A stretch of 57,513 bases of DNA, taken from Candidatus Pelagibacter sp. TMED118. GTDB taxonomy: Bacteria; Pseudomonadota; Alphaproteobacteria; Pelagibacterales; Pelagibacteraceae. Where the stretch lies: assembly GCA_002170205.2 (NCBI GenBank), contig NHFT02000001.1, forward strand, positions 2,002 to 59,514, written 5' to 3'. The translations under genes were made by a program, and so were the position numbers. Under the pieces are notes generated by a model. That model was not told where the DNA came from, searched no databases, and saw only the letters and a list, made by a program, of their open reading frames with translations. The first letter of the stretch is position 1; every line of letters begins with the position of its first letter. Of the stretch, positions 10,931 through 20,098 are shown piece after piece.

Positions 10931-11137
10931 TTAACCCCTCAAACTGTATGGCATGTAAGATTTAACTATTTTGCTATCTTGCTTAGACATTACAGTTGTT
11001 CCTCTTTGTTTGCGAATTTGTGAATTTGTTCTTTTAATCATACCATGACGTTTTCCAGCCTGAGCCATAATCACTTTGCCACGAGAAGAAATTTTAAATC
11101 TTTTTTTTGCTGAGCTTTTTGTTTTAAGTTTTGGCAT
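10931..11137 (-). CDS. rpmI: 50S ribosomal protein L35 (bL35)
   Basis: 68 residues, starting [16 protein letters not shown] as expected for bL35 and containing the [10 protein letters not shown] core. It is a small basic large-subunit protein. There is no Shine-Dalgarno element before the ATG; instead a promoter-like pair lies so close (see 11148-11176) that transcripts from it would have only about four leader bases. It can also be read from the upstream infC transcript. Confidence 0.97.
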   Translation of the reverse strand: MPKLKTKSSAKKRFKISSRGKVIMAQAGKRHGMIKRTNSQIRKQRGTTVMSKQDSKIVKSYMPYSLRG

Positions 11138-11147
11138 AATTCAAGGT

Positions 11148-11176
11148 CTTATACTAATATTAATATTATTTTACAA
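11148..11176 (-). promoter_or_regulatory. Candidate rpmI promoter with almost no leader
   Basis: On the minus strand TTGTAA (11171-11176) and TATAAG (11148-11153) are separated by exactly 17 bases. Ten bases separate the -10 from the rpmI ATG at 11137, so transcription would start three to five bases before the start codon. Such matches occur by chance in A+T-rich DNA; the correct spacing and the 51-base gap between infC and rpmI are the support. Confidence 0.4.
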
Positions 11177-11188
11177 CTTCTATTTTTG

Positions 11189-11734
11189 TTATAAAGGCTG
11201 AACAACCATTATCATTTGTTTACCATCAAACTTAGGTTCTAGTTCGACTTTGCCTATGGACTGCATGTCAGATTTAATCTTTTCCATCAAGTTGCTTCCT
11301 AAATTTTTATGTTGCATTTCTCTACCTTTAAATCTAATCGTAAATTTCACTTTATCGCCTTTAGACAAAAACTTTTGAGCATTTTTAATTTTAAATGTAT
11401 AGTCATGTACTTCTGTTACTGGTCTTAATTTTATCTCTTTAAGTTCAATTTTTTTTTGTTTTTTTTTCGCTTTATTTATTTTTTTTTGTTGATCATATTT
11501 GTACTTTCCCATATCCATAATTTTACATACAGGTGGTCTTGCATTTGGAGATATCTCTATGAGATCTAAATTTTCACTTTTAGCTTTATTAATAGCTTCA
11601 TGCAAATTAAGTATTCCAAGGTTTTCCCCATCGCTATTAATAACTTGAACCTCGTGAGATGTAATTCTATTGTTAGATCTTGGGCCTTTAATTTTATTTT
11701 TTCTCTGAAAATAATTTTGTTTAGGAAATGGCAC
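11189..11734 (-). CDS. infC: Translation initiation factor IF-3
   Basis: 181 residues with the N domain (about 18-85, NRITSHEVQVINSDGENLGIL), a Lys-rich linker helix (KKINKAKKKQKKIELKEIK) and the C domain (RPVTEVHDYTFKIKNAQKFL). IF-3 binds the 30S subunit and checks start codons. The start codon is GTG, placed directly after the thrS TAA with no spacer; the next in-frame ATG would remove the whole N domain. In Escherichia coli infC uses AUU for autoregulation; the non-AUG start here could serve a similar check, which is inference. Confidence 0.96.
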   Translation of the reverse strand: MPFPKQNYFQRKNKIKGPRSNNRITSHEVQVINSDGENLGILNLHEAINKAKSENLDLIEISPNARPPVCKIMDMGKYKYDQQKKINKAKKKQKKIELKEIKLRPVTEVHDYTFKIKNAQKFLSKGDKVKFTIRFKGREMQHKNLGSNLMEKIKSDMQSIGKVELEPKFDGKQMIMVVQPL

Positions 11735-13654
11735 TTAGTTTATTGGAGCTTTACTTAGTTGCGAATATTCTTTAAGAAAATTATTTAATTCCATAGTTTC
11801 TTGTTTATTTGAATCCAATTTTCTAATAGTTACAGTATTAGAGTCAACTTCTTTTTTTCCACAGATCAGTAATATGGGTATTTTTTTTAAAGAATGTTCT
11901 CTTATTTTATAATTAAGATTGTGATTTTTTAAATCCACATCACTTGCTATACCGACTTTCTTTAGTTCAATATTTACTTTTTTCGCATAATTATCAAAAT
12001 CTTCAGAAATAGGGATTACCATTGACTGTAAAGGCGACAGCCAAAATGGGAGTTTACCAGCATAATTTTCTATTAATATTCCAATAAACCTTTCTAAAGA
12101 TCCAAATAGAGCACGATGAAGCATAACTGGAACCTTTTTCGAACCATCTTTGTCAACATAACTTGCGCCCAATCTTCCAGGTAAATTCAGATCAACTTGT
12201 AATGTCCCGCATTGCCAATCTCTTCCAATAGCATCCCTTAATACAAATTCAATTTTAGGACCATAAAATGCTCCTTCACCTTTATTTACACTATACTCCA
12301 ATTCAGTTTTTTTAATTGCTTTTAATAAGGCTTCTTCAGATTTGTCCCAAACTTTATCCTCACCAACTCTTGTTTCCGGTCTATCTGAATATTTAAGAAT
12401 TATGTTTTCAAAACCTAAATCTTTGTATATTTCTAAGATTAAATTAGTGACTGATAAACATTCATCTGTAATTTGTTCTTCGGTGCAGAATATATGCGCA
12501 TCATCTTGCGTAAAAGCTCTGACTCTTAGAAGTCCATGCAATGATCCAGATGGCTCGTACCTATGGACTTTTCCAAATTCTGACATCTTTAACGGTAAAT
12601 CTCTATAACTTTTTAAACCCTGATTAAAAATCTGAACACATCCCGGACAATTCATTGGTTTTATAGCAAATACTTTTTCATCTGGTGTGGTTGATGTATA
12701 CATATTATTTCCAAATTTATCCCAGTGCCCTGATTTTTCCCAAAGTGATCTATCTAAAATTTCAGGAGTATTTATTTCATAGTAACCAGCTTTATCTTGC
12801 TTTGATCTCATGTAATAAATTAACTTTTGGAATAGTTTCCAACCTTTTTGATGCCAAAAGACCGAGCCTGGACTTTCTTCTCTAAAGTGAAATAAATCCA
12901 TTTCTTTACCTAGCTTTCTATGATCTCTTTTTTCTGCCTCCTCTAATCTATTTAAGTACTCGTCTAACTCCTTTTTGGATCCCCAACAAGTTCCATAAAT
13001 TCTTTGAAGCATTTCATTGTCTGAATTACCACGCCAATATGCCCCAGAGACTTTAGTAAGTTTGAATGCTTTGCCAATTTTACCCGATGAAGATAGATGA
13101 GGACCTCTACAGAGATCATGCCAAGTATCTCCATGATAATAAATTGATAGTTCCTCATTTTTAGGGATACTTTCAATAATTTCAGCTTTATATTTTTCTC
13201 CAATTTTTTTAAAATGAATGATTGCTTTATCTCTCTTCCAAATCTCTCTTTTTGTTTGCACGTCTTGATCAACTATTTCTGACATTTTATTCTCAATTTT
13301 TAATAAATCTTCGCTTGTAAACGGCTCTTTTCTTGCAAAATCGTAATAAAAGCCGTTCTCTATAACTGGACCAATAGTCACTTGTGTACCAGGAAATAAT
13401 TGTTGTACCGCCATAGCCATTATATGAGCTGCATCATGTCTAATGACATCAAGACCCTCTTTATTCTTTGAAGTGATTATTTTAACCTTAGAGTCATTTG
13501 TAATTTCGTGATTAAGATCTTTAAGTTCTCCATCAACTTCCATAATCAGAGCTTGTTTCGCTAAAGAACTACTAACTTTTGTTGCAATGGTAATTCCATC
13601 AATCTTTTTTTCAAAATTGAGCTTCTTCCCATCTGGTAATATAATATTAGGCAT
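11735..13654 (-). CDS. thrS: Threonyl-tRNA synthetase
   Basis: 639 residues, full length. An N-terminal TGS domain (about 1-60) precedes the SAD editing domain with HDAAHIMAMAVQ (about 73-84), the class II catalytic core and an anticodon-binding domain from about residue 540. The zinc ligands expected from the family are visible: Cys in MNCPGC, His in RAFTQDDAHIF and His in PVMLHRALFGS. It charges tRNAThr and hydrolyses Ser-tRNAThr. It starts eight bases before the end of the upstream glycosyltransferase gene and abuts infC, so it belongs to the translation operon. Confidence 0.98.
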   Translation of the reverse strand: MPNIILPDGKKLNFEKKIDGITIATKVSSSLAKQALIMEVDGELKDLNHEITNDSKVKIITSKNKEGLDVIRHDAAHIMAMAVQQLFPGTQVTIGPVIENGFYYDFARKEPFTSEDLLKIENKMSEIVDQDVQTKREIWKRDKAIIHFKKIGEKYKAEIIESIPKNEELSIYYHGDTWHDLCRGPHLSSSGKIGKAFKLTKVSGAYWRGNSDNEMLQRIYGTCWGSKKELDEYLNRLEEAEKRDHRKLGKEMDLFHFREESPGSVFWHQKGWKLFQKLIYYMRSKQDKAGYYEINTPEILDRSLWEKSGHWDKFGNNMYTSTTPDEKVFAIKPMNCPGCVQIFNQGLKSYRDLPLKMSEFGKVHRYEPSGSLHGLLRVRAFTQDDAHIFCTEEQITDECLSVTNLILEIYKDLGFENIILKYSDRPETRVGEDKVWDKSEEALLKAIKKTELEYSVNKGEGAFYGPKIEFVLRDAIGRDWQCGTLQVDLNLPGRLGASYVDKDGSKKVPVMLHRALFGSLERFIGILIENYAGKLPFWLSPLQSMVIPISEDFDNYAKKVNIELKKVGIASDVDLKNHNLNYKIREHSLKKIPILLICGKKEVDSNTVTIRKLDSNKQETMELNNFLKEYSQLSKAPIN

Positions 13655-14804
13655 TTATTAATTTTTTGTACTCTGAATATGTAGTATTACACATTTTTTC
13701 AACATTAAATTTAACAATTACATTTTTTCTTGCCTCTGCTCCAATGCCATTTAAAGTAACTTCGCTTAAATTTAATACTTCTTTTAACCTCTCACTTAAA
13801 CTTTTTTTATCACCAGAAGTAAATAAAAAACCTGTTTTATCATTAATAATTGTTTCATTTGAACCTCCAATATTGCTTGCAATAATTGGTTTTTCCATGG
13901 CTTGAGCTTCTACAGAAACTCTCCCAAATGCCTCGGGCTCTATAGACGAGGATACAACAACATGTGAAATCTCGTAAGCTATAGGCATTAAACTTAAGTG
14001 ATCTATAAATAATATATTATCACTCAATCTAAACTGCTCAACCAATCTTATTAATTTTTTTTTATACATTTTTCTACCCTGATCACTTCCTAAAATTATA
14101 GCTATAAAATTTAAATCGGGTAAATTTTTTTTTAAAATAGCTATAGCCTCAATAAACATTTCTTGACCTTTCCACTCAGTAAGTCTGCCAGGAAGTAGGA
14201 TAATTTTTTTTTTTTCACTAATATTCCATTTTTTTTTTAATAAAGTTTTATCGCTGTCCTTTATTTTTTTTGGATTAAAGTAATCAGTATTTATTCCTCT
14301 AAATATTACTAAAAACTTCTTGCTTCTTTTTAAATATTTTGAATAATTTTCATTTATATGCGAAAATATAAAATTGGATCCAGCTATTATTAAATCAGAG
14401 CGAACCATCACAGAATTATACCATTTTTTTAGATCACTTTTAAAATTATAAGTTCCATGAAAAGTAGTGACAAATTTTCGTCTAGTTATTTTTGTTGCAA
14501 TTAAACTTGACCAGGCTGGAGCTCTACTTCTAGCATGAACTATATCGATATTAAGAATCATAATCAGTAGAGTTAATATGATTGCATTTAAAAAAATTAA
14601 TACCGGATTTTTACTCTGGACAGGTAAACGTATTATTTTAACTTTTTTTTTGTTTATAAATTTAATTAGAGGCCCTCCACTTGTTACAATATAAGACTTG
14701 CATTTATTTTCGTGCAAATAGTGTGCTAGATCAAAACATCCAGTTTCAGCACCTCCATAGCCCAGTTTCGGTATAACTTGTAAAATATTTATTTTTGATG
14801 CCAT
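13647..14804 (-). CDS. GT4 family glycosyltransferase
   Basis: 385 residues, GT-B fold. The N-terminal half starts INILQVIPKLGYGGAETG, the glycine-rich acceptor-side loop of GT4 enzymes. The C-terminal half has ILLPGRLTEWKGQEMFIEA (about 203-221) and SSSIEPEAFGRVSVEAQAME (about 285-304), the EPEAFG block carrying the E-x7-E nucleotide-sugar site. A hydrophobic stretch at about 68-84 could dock on the membrane. Likely role: LPS core or lipid-linked glycan synthesis; donor unknown. It leads the minus-strand run and overlaps thrS by eight bases. Confidence 0.88.
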   Translation of the reverse strand: MASKINILQVIPKLGYGGAETGCFDLAHYLHENKCKSYIVTSGGPLIKFINKKKVKIIRLPVQSKNPVLIFLNAIILTLLIMILNIDIVHARSRAPAWSSLIATKITRRKFVTTFHGTYNFKSDLKKWYNSVMVRSDLIIAGSNFIFSHINENYSKYLKRSKKFLVIFRGINTDYFNPKKIKDSDKTLLKKKWNISEKKKIILLPGRLTEWKGQEMFIEAIAILKKNLPDLNFIAIILGSDQGRKMYKKKLIRLVEQFRLSDNILFIDHLSLMPIAYEISHVVVSSSIEPEAFGRVSVEAQAMEKPIIASNIGGSNETIINDKTGFLFTSGDKKSLSERLKEVLNLSEVTLNGIGAEARKNVIVKFNVEKMCNTTYSEYKKLINA

Positions 14805-14846
14805 TGCAACTAGTTATATATTAAGTAATAATTCTAATAAACTTTT

Positions 14847-15602
14847 ATGAGTAAAATTAAATACATTAAAATATCAAAAAATATTAGAATTAGATACTTA
14901 ACAAACAACTTAAAGAAGAATCCCTATATAGTTTTTTTACACGGCTTTATGTCAGATATAGACGGTGAAAAACCCAAAGTTTTAAGCAAATTCTGTGATA
15001 AAATGAAACTAGGTTTTTTTGCAGTTGAATATTCTGGGCATGGAAAATCCTCTGGCAAATTTACTGATGGCAATATCAGTAAATGGAATAATCAAGTTAA
15101 GTATTTTATACAAAAGAAAATTAAAAATAATAAGTTTATTCTTATTGGATCTAGTATGGGTGCCTGGTTATCTACATTACAATTCAAATACTTTAAGAAG
15201 CAAATACAAGGTTTTATAGGAATTGGATCTGCCCCTGAGTTTCTTGATAAAGTTATGTGGAAAAAATTTACTAATAGAATGAAAAATGAAACTATAAAAA
15301 AAGGGATTTATAATTTAAAACATGGAGGATATGAGTATCCAATAACATATCAATTAATTAAGGATGGGAAAAAAAATAAGGTTTTCAATAAAAAAATATC
15401 CTTGGAAATACCTGTGGTACTATTTCATGGAACAAAAGATGAAGCTATCCCTATAAAATTTTCTAGAAAATTAATTAAAATATTTACAAGTACTAAACGA
15501 AGGTTAATTATAATTAAAAAGGGTGACCATAGTTTATTTTCAAAAAGATATCAAAAAATGATATTAAATGAGCTAGATAATATGATTAATCAGCGATTTT
15601 AG
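14847..15602 (+). CDS. Alpha/beta hydrolase
   Basis: 251 residues. VFLHGFMSDIDG (about 28-39) holds the oxyanion region, LIGSSMGAW (about 98-106) is the nucleophile elbow with Ser in GSSMG, LFHGTKDEAIP (about 192-202) gives the acidic residue and KKGDHSLF (about 225-232) the catalytic His. No signal peptide, so cytoplasmic. The family covers esterases, lipases and peptidases, and the substrate cannot be inferred. Its TAG stop shares bases with the gltB TAA on the opposite strand (TTAG at 15599-15602). No Shine-Dalgarno precedes the ATG. Confidence 0.85.
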   Translation: MSKIKYIKISKNIRIRYLTNNLKKNPYIVFLHGFMSDIDGEKPKVLSKFCDKMKLGFFAVEYSGHGKSSGKFTDGNISKWNNQVKYFIQKKIKNNKFILIGSSMGAWLSTLQFKYFKKQIQGFIGIGSAPEFLDKVMWKKFTNRMKNETIKKGIYNLKHGGYEYPITYQLIKDGKKNKVFNKKISLEIPVVLFHGTKDEAIPIKFSRKLIKIFTSTKRRLIIIKKGDHSLFSKRYQKMILNELDNMINQRF

Positions 15603-18600
15603 CTTGCAAATTCTTTTATCTTTTTATTTGTAATTGGATTTTCTAACTTATCTAACATTTCTTTTGGACAAACTTGGTAAAAATTATTTAACTCTTGATC
15701 GAAGTTTTTAATTATTTTCTCTGAAACTTTTGAATTAGTTTCCACAAAATGTTGGTTTATTAAATTATTAAGATAACTTTTCCAGTATTTAGTTTCTAGT
15801 CTTTGCCAAACAACAGTTTCAGGATTCACTTTTTTTTCAAATTCTTTTTCTTCATCGTAAACAAATGCCATGCCACCAGTCATTCCAGCTCCAAAATTAT
15901 CACCAATACCACCTAATATTACTACACTTCCTCCAGTCATATATTCACAACCGTTTGATCCGCATCCTTCAACAACTGATATGGCTCCAGAATTTCTTAC
16001 AGCAAATCTTTCGCCAGCCTGGCCACCTGCAAATAATTTTCCTGCAGTCGCTCCATACAGTACGGTATTACCTAAAATGGTATTTTCATTTGATATTAAA
16101 TTACTTTCCTCACGAAGTTTTATCGAGATAGTTGCACCCGATAAGCCTTTAGCAACATAATCATTTGCATCACCTTTAAGAGTAAGTTTTAAGCCTTTTG
16201 TTCCAAAAGCACCAAAAGATTGCCCAGCGGATCCTACAAAATTTATATTCACATAATTCTCTGGCAATTCATTGTTTCCAAATTTTCTATATAAATTATA
16301 AGAAATTCTTGTACCAACTGCTCGATCTGTATTTTTAATATTGTAAACTTTCTCGTTTTTTTTGTTATTATCAATACAATTTTCAATCTCATTCCAAATT
16401 TTTTGATCTAAAGAGTCTGGAACCTTATTAATAATTGGTTTTTCACAAAATCTTTTATTTTCACCAGGATCAGCTTGTACAAACAAAGGATTAAGATCTA
16501 GATCATCTAAATTAGAAGATCCTTTGCTAATCTGCTTTAATAAATCAGTTCTTCCGATAATATCATTTAAACTTTTAAAACCTAACTCAGCAATTATTTC
16601 TCTAACCTCTTGTGCAATAAAACTAAATAGATTTACTACTTTCTCTGGTGTTCCATTAAATTTTTCTCTTAATTTTTCATCTTGAGTGCAAACACCTACG
16701 GGACAAGTATTAGAATGACATTGTCTAACCATAATACAACCCATGGCTACAAGTGATGTGGTAGCTACGCCGTATTCTTCAGCACCCATCATTGCTGCAA
16801 CCACAACATCTCTTCCAGTTTTGATACCCCCATCGGTTTTTAGGGTAACCGTATGTCTAAGGTTGTTAAGTGTTAACACCTGATTAGCCTCGGTCAGACC
16901 CATTTCCCATGGAATTCCAACATACTTCACGCTTGTTTGAGGTGAAGCCCCAGTACCACCATTATGTCCAGAAATTAAAATAATATCTGCCTTTGCCTTA
17001 GCCACTCCAGCTGCAATAGTTCCAACGCCAGATGAAGCTACTAATTTAACGCTAACTCTTGCTTTTGGATTAATTTGTTTTAGGTCATATATTAATTGTG
17101 CTAAATCCTCTATCGAATAAATATCATGATGTGGAGGCGGAGAAATAAGTGTAACACCTTTTGTTGAGTATCTTAATTTTGCTATTTCATCTGTGACTTT
17201 AAAACCAGGCAACTGTCCTCCTTCACCTGGTTTAGCTCCTTGAGCGATTTTTATTTCTATTTCATTACAATTATTTAGATAGTCAACTGTAACTCCAAAT
17301 CTCGCTGATGCAATTTGTTTTACCCTTGAATTTGCAGAATCGCCATTGGACATTCTTTTAAATCTTAATGAATCTTCACCTCCTTCTCCACTGCAGGATG
17401 CACCTTTAATTCTATTCATAGCCACTGCTAGTGTTTCATGAGCTTCTTTTGACAGTGCTCCATGCGACATGCTCCCACTACCAAATCTTTTTAAAATATT
17501 TTCAATTGGTTCAACCTCATCAATTCCAACAGGTGTCTTTTTATTAAAACTGACTAAATCCCTTAAGCTTATAGGTGGTAGGTCATAAATACCCTTTGCA
17601 TACTTTTTGTACGTCTCATATGAACCTGAAGCAACAGCACTTTGCAATAGATGTATCAACTTACCTTGGTACTGGTGTTTCTCACCATTTTTTCTATATC
17701 TATAAATTCCACCAATTGGCAAGATATTTGTGCCAGTCTGAAAAGCATCTTTATGGATTGTCCTAATTTTTTTTTCTATACCCACTAAGCCAATTCCAGA
17801 AATTTTGGACATCATTCCTGGAAAATACTCATTAACTACACTTCTACTTAAGCCCACTGTCTCAAAATTACAACCACCTCTATAAGAACTTAGAACCGAT
17901 ATGCCCATCTTGGACATTATTTTCAGCAACCCAAGATTAACAGATTTGATATACCTTGTTACACATTCTTCAAAACTAAGATTATTAAATAGTTTCTTTT
18001 GAAACCTCTCATGCAAACTATCGAAGGCTAAATATGGATTGACCGTAGTTGCACCAACACCTATTACAGTTGCAAAAGAGTGTGTATCTAAACATTCCCC
18101 TGATTGCACATTTATAGAAACGTAGCCTCTAAGTCCCAATTTTACCAAATTTGTATGTACTGCACCGACACTTAATAAAGTAGGTATTGGATATTTATCG
18201 TCTGAAATGTTTTTATCAGATATTACGATTTGTGTTATTCCTTGCCTAACTGCGATTTCAGTTTCTTTTTTTAATCTGTTTAAAGCGTCTTCTAATGTCT
18301 CTGTATTATGAAAAGTGCAATCAAAAGTTTTATGATTATTTCCAAAATAATTTAGAAATTTCCCAAATTGTGAATTGGATAAGATTGGGCTATTTAACAC
18401 ATATATATTTTCTTCTGTAAGATTGTTAAAATCTAAAATATTACCCAAATTACCAAATCGAGTTTTTAAGCTCATAACTTTATTCTCTCTTAATGAGTCA
18501 ATGGGTGGATTCGTTACTTGACTGAAATTTTGTCTGAAATAATGATATAAAGGTCTATATTTGTCTGAAAGAACTGCTAAAGGAGTATCATCTCCCATTG

Positions 18601-20098
18601 ACCCTGTCGCCTCCTTTGCGTCCTCTGCCATTGGATGAAGTATTAATTCTAGATCCTCTAAACTATATCCAAAGGTATGCTGGCGTTTTCTAAGTTCCAC
18701 ACCCCAATAATTATTATTTTCTTTTTCTATGATAAGCTTTTTGTCTAAATCTATTATTTGATTATTAAAGTGTTTATATTCTTTAGCTAAGTAATCTTTT
18801 ATTTGACTGTTAGTAAAAACTTTACCTTTTTCAATTCTAACACCTATTATTTCTCCGGGTCCAAGTCTGCCTTTTTTAATAATTTTCTTTTCATTTAGAT
18901 CCACCATTCCAGTTTCAGATCCTGCAAATAATAATTTATCTCTAGTAATGATAAATCGTAATGGTCTTAGTCCATTTCTATCAGATGCAGCAATTACCCA
19001 CTCGTTGTCGGTACCTGCTAACGCAGCTGGACCATCCCATGGCTCCATTGTACTATTTAAAAAATTAAAAAGTTTTAATTGATTATTAGATAAAATCTTA
19101 CTTTTTTTAGACCATGCGTCTGGAATTAACATCAGCTTAATCAATGGTGCTGAGTGGCCTGACATACTTAATAATTCGAATACATTGTCTAATGAGGCCG
19201 AATCCGAATTACCTTCTGGAATAACTGGTTTCAAGTTTTCCATATTGTCGTAATTAGCATCGAACATTTCTTCTTCATGGACTTTCATCCAATTTATGTT
19301 TCCCTTTAGAGTATTTATCTCTCCATTATGTGCAATTGATCTAAAAGGTTGAGCAAGATCCCAACTTGGTGCAGTATTTGTCGAAAATCTTTGGTGAAAT
19401 ATTGCATACCTTGATACAAACCTATCATCTTTTAAATCTAAGTAAAAATCTGATAGTGCTTCAGCCAAAAACATTCCTTTATAAATAATCGACTTTGAAC
19501 TGAAAGAGCAAATATAAAAATTATTTAAATGTTTATTTCTACATGACTTTTCAATCTTTCTTCTAGTCTCATAAATTCTTCTCTCTAAATCTTTACCTTT
19601 AACTTTTTTATTATTTATTTTAAATAAAACTTGAGTAATTTCTGGTCTTGTTAGCTCTGCTTTTTCACCTAAAACTTTTGGATCTACTGGAACCTGTCTC
19701 CATCCATAAATATAAAAATCATTTTTAGTTAATTCACTCTCAACTATAGTTCTACAATTCTCTTGAGCTGAATAATCGTTTCTAGGTAGAAAGATCATGC
19801 CTACGCAAACTTCATCACCTATATTGTGCTTATGACCTGTGACCTCTATTTTTTCTACAAAAAAGTCCGAAGGAATTTCTATATGTATACCTGCACCGTC
19901 TCCAGTTTTACCATCGGCATCTACTGCTCCTCTGTGCCAAACAGCTTTAAGAGCTTGTATTCCGTATTCTACAACTTTTCTACTCTTTTTTCCCTCTGTA
20001 GAAGCGACTAACCCTACACCACACGCGTCGTGCTCCATTTTCTCTGAGTAAGCATGATTGTCTTTAAGTTTCTTTAAATTTTTTTTTCTTAAATGCAT
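15599..20098 (-). CDS. gltB: Glutamate synthase (NADPH), large subunit
   Basis: 1499 residues, normal for bacterial GOGAT. A 25-residue propeptide precedes Cys26 in EHDACGVG, the N-terminal nucleophile of the glutamine amidotransferase domain after processing. The central domain, the FMN-binding synthase domain (about 830-1200, with SGEGGED, GAKPGEGGQLPG and GHNGGTGASP) and the 3Fe-4S cysteines in CIMVRQCHSNTCPVGVC follow, then the C-terminal GXGXG beta-helix. It makes glutamate from 2-oxoglutarate and glutamine, with electrons from GltD. Its ATG overlaps the gltD stop by one base (TAATG), so translation is probably coupled. Confidence 0.98.
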   Translation of the reverse strand: MHLRKKNLKKLKDNHAYSEKMEHDACGVGLVASTEGKKSRKVVEYGIQALKAVWHRGAVDADGKTGDGAGIHIEIPSDFFVEKIEVTGHKHNIGDEVCVGMIFLPRNDYSAQENCRTIVESELTKNDFYIYGWRQVPVDPKVLGEKAELTRPEITQVLFKINNKKVKGKDLERRIYETRRKIEKSCRNKHLNNFYICSFSSKSIIYKGMFLAEALSDFYLDLKDDRFVSRYAIFHQRFSTNTAPSWDLAQPFRSIAHNGEINTLKGNINWMKVHEEEMFDANYDNMENLKPVIPEGNSDSASLDNVFELLSMSGHSAPLIKLMLIPDAWSKKSKILSNNQLKLFNFLNSTMEPWDGPAALAGTDNEWVIAASDRNGLRPLRFIITRDKLLFAGSETGMVDLNEKKIIKKGRLGPGEIIGVRIEKGKVFTNSQIKDYLAKEYKHFNNQIIDLDKKLIIEKENNNYWGVELRKRQHTFGYSLEDLELILHPMAEDAKEATGSMGDDTPLAVLSDKYRPLYHYFRQNFSQVTNPPIDSLRENKVMSLKTRFGNLGNILDFNNLTEENIYVLNSPILSNSQFGKFLNYFGNNHKTFDCTFHNTETLEDALNRLKKETEIAVRQGITQIVISDKNISDDKYPIPTLLSVGAVHTNLVKLGLRGYVSINVQSGECLDTHSFATVIGVGATTVNPYLAFDSLHERFQKKLFNNLSFEECVTRYIKSVNLGLLKIMSKMGISVLSSYRGGCNFETVGLSRSVVNEYFPGMMSKISGIGLVGIEKKIRTIHKDAFQTGTNILPIGGIYRYRKNGEKHQYQGKLIHLLQSAVASGSYETYKKYAKGIYDLPPISLRDLVSFNKKTPVGIDEVEPIENILKRFGSGSMSHGALSKEAHETLAVAMNRIKGASCSGEGGEDSLRFKRMSNGDSANSRVKQIASARFGVTVDYLNNCNEIEIKIAQGAKPGEGGQLPGFKVTDEIAKLRYSTKGVTLISPPPHHDIYSIEDLAQLIYDLKQINPKARVSVKLVASSGVGTIAAGVAKAKADIILISGHNGGTGASPQTSVKYVGIPWEMGLTEANQVLTLNNLRHTVTLKTDGGIKTGRDVVVAAMMGAEEYGVATTSLVAMGCIMVRQCHSNTCPVGVCTQDEKLREKFNGTPEKVVNLFSFIAQEVREIIAELGFKSLNDIIGRTDLLKQISKGSSNLDDLDLNPLFVQADPGENKRFCEKPIINKVPDSLDQKIWNEIENCIDNNKKNEKVYNIKNTDRAVGTRISYNLYRKFGNNELPENYVNINFVGSAGQSFGAFGTKGLKLTLKGDANDYVAKGLSGATISIKLREESNLISNENTILGNTVLYGATAGKLFAGGQAGERFAVRNSGAISVVEGCGSNGCEYMTGGSVVILGGIGDNFGAGMTGGMAFVYDEEKEFEKKVNPETVVWQRLETKYWKSYLNNLINQHFVETNSKVSEKIIKNFDQELNNFYQVCPKEMLDKLENPITNKKIKEFAS

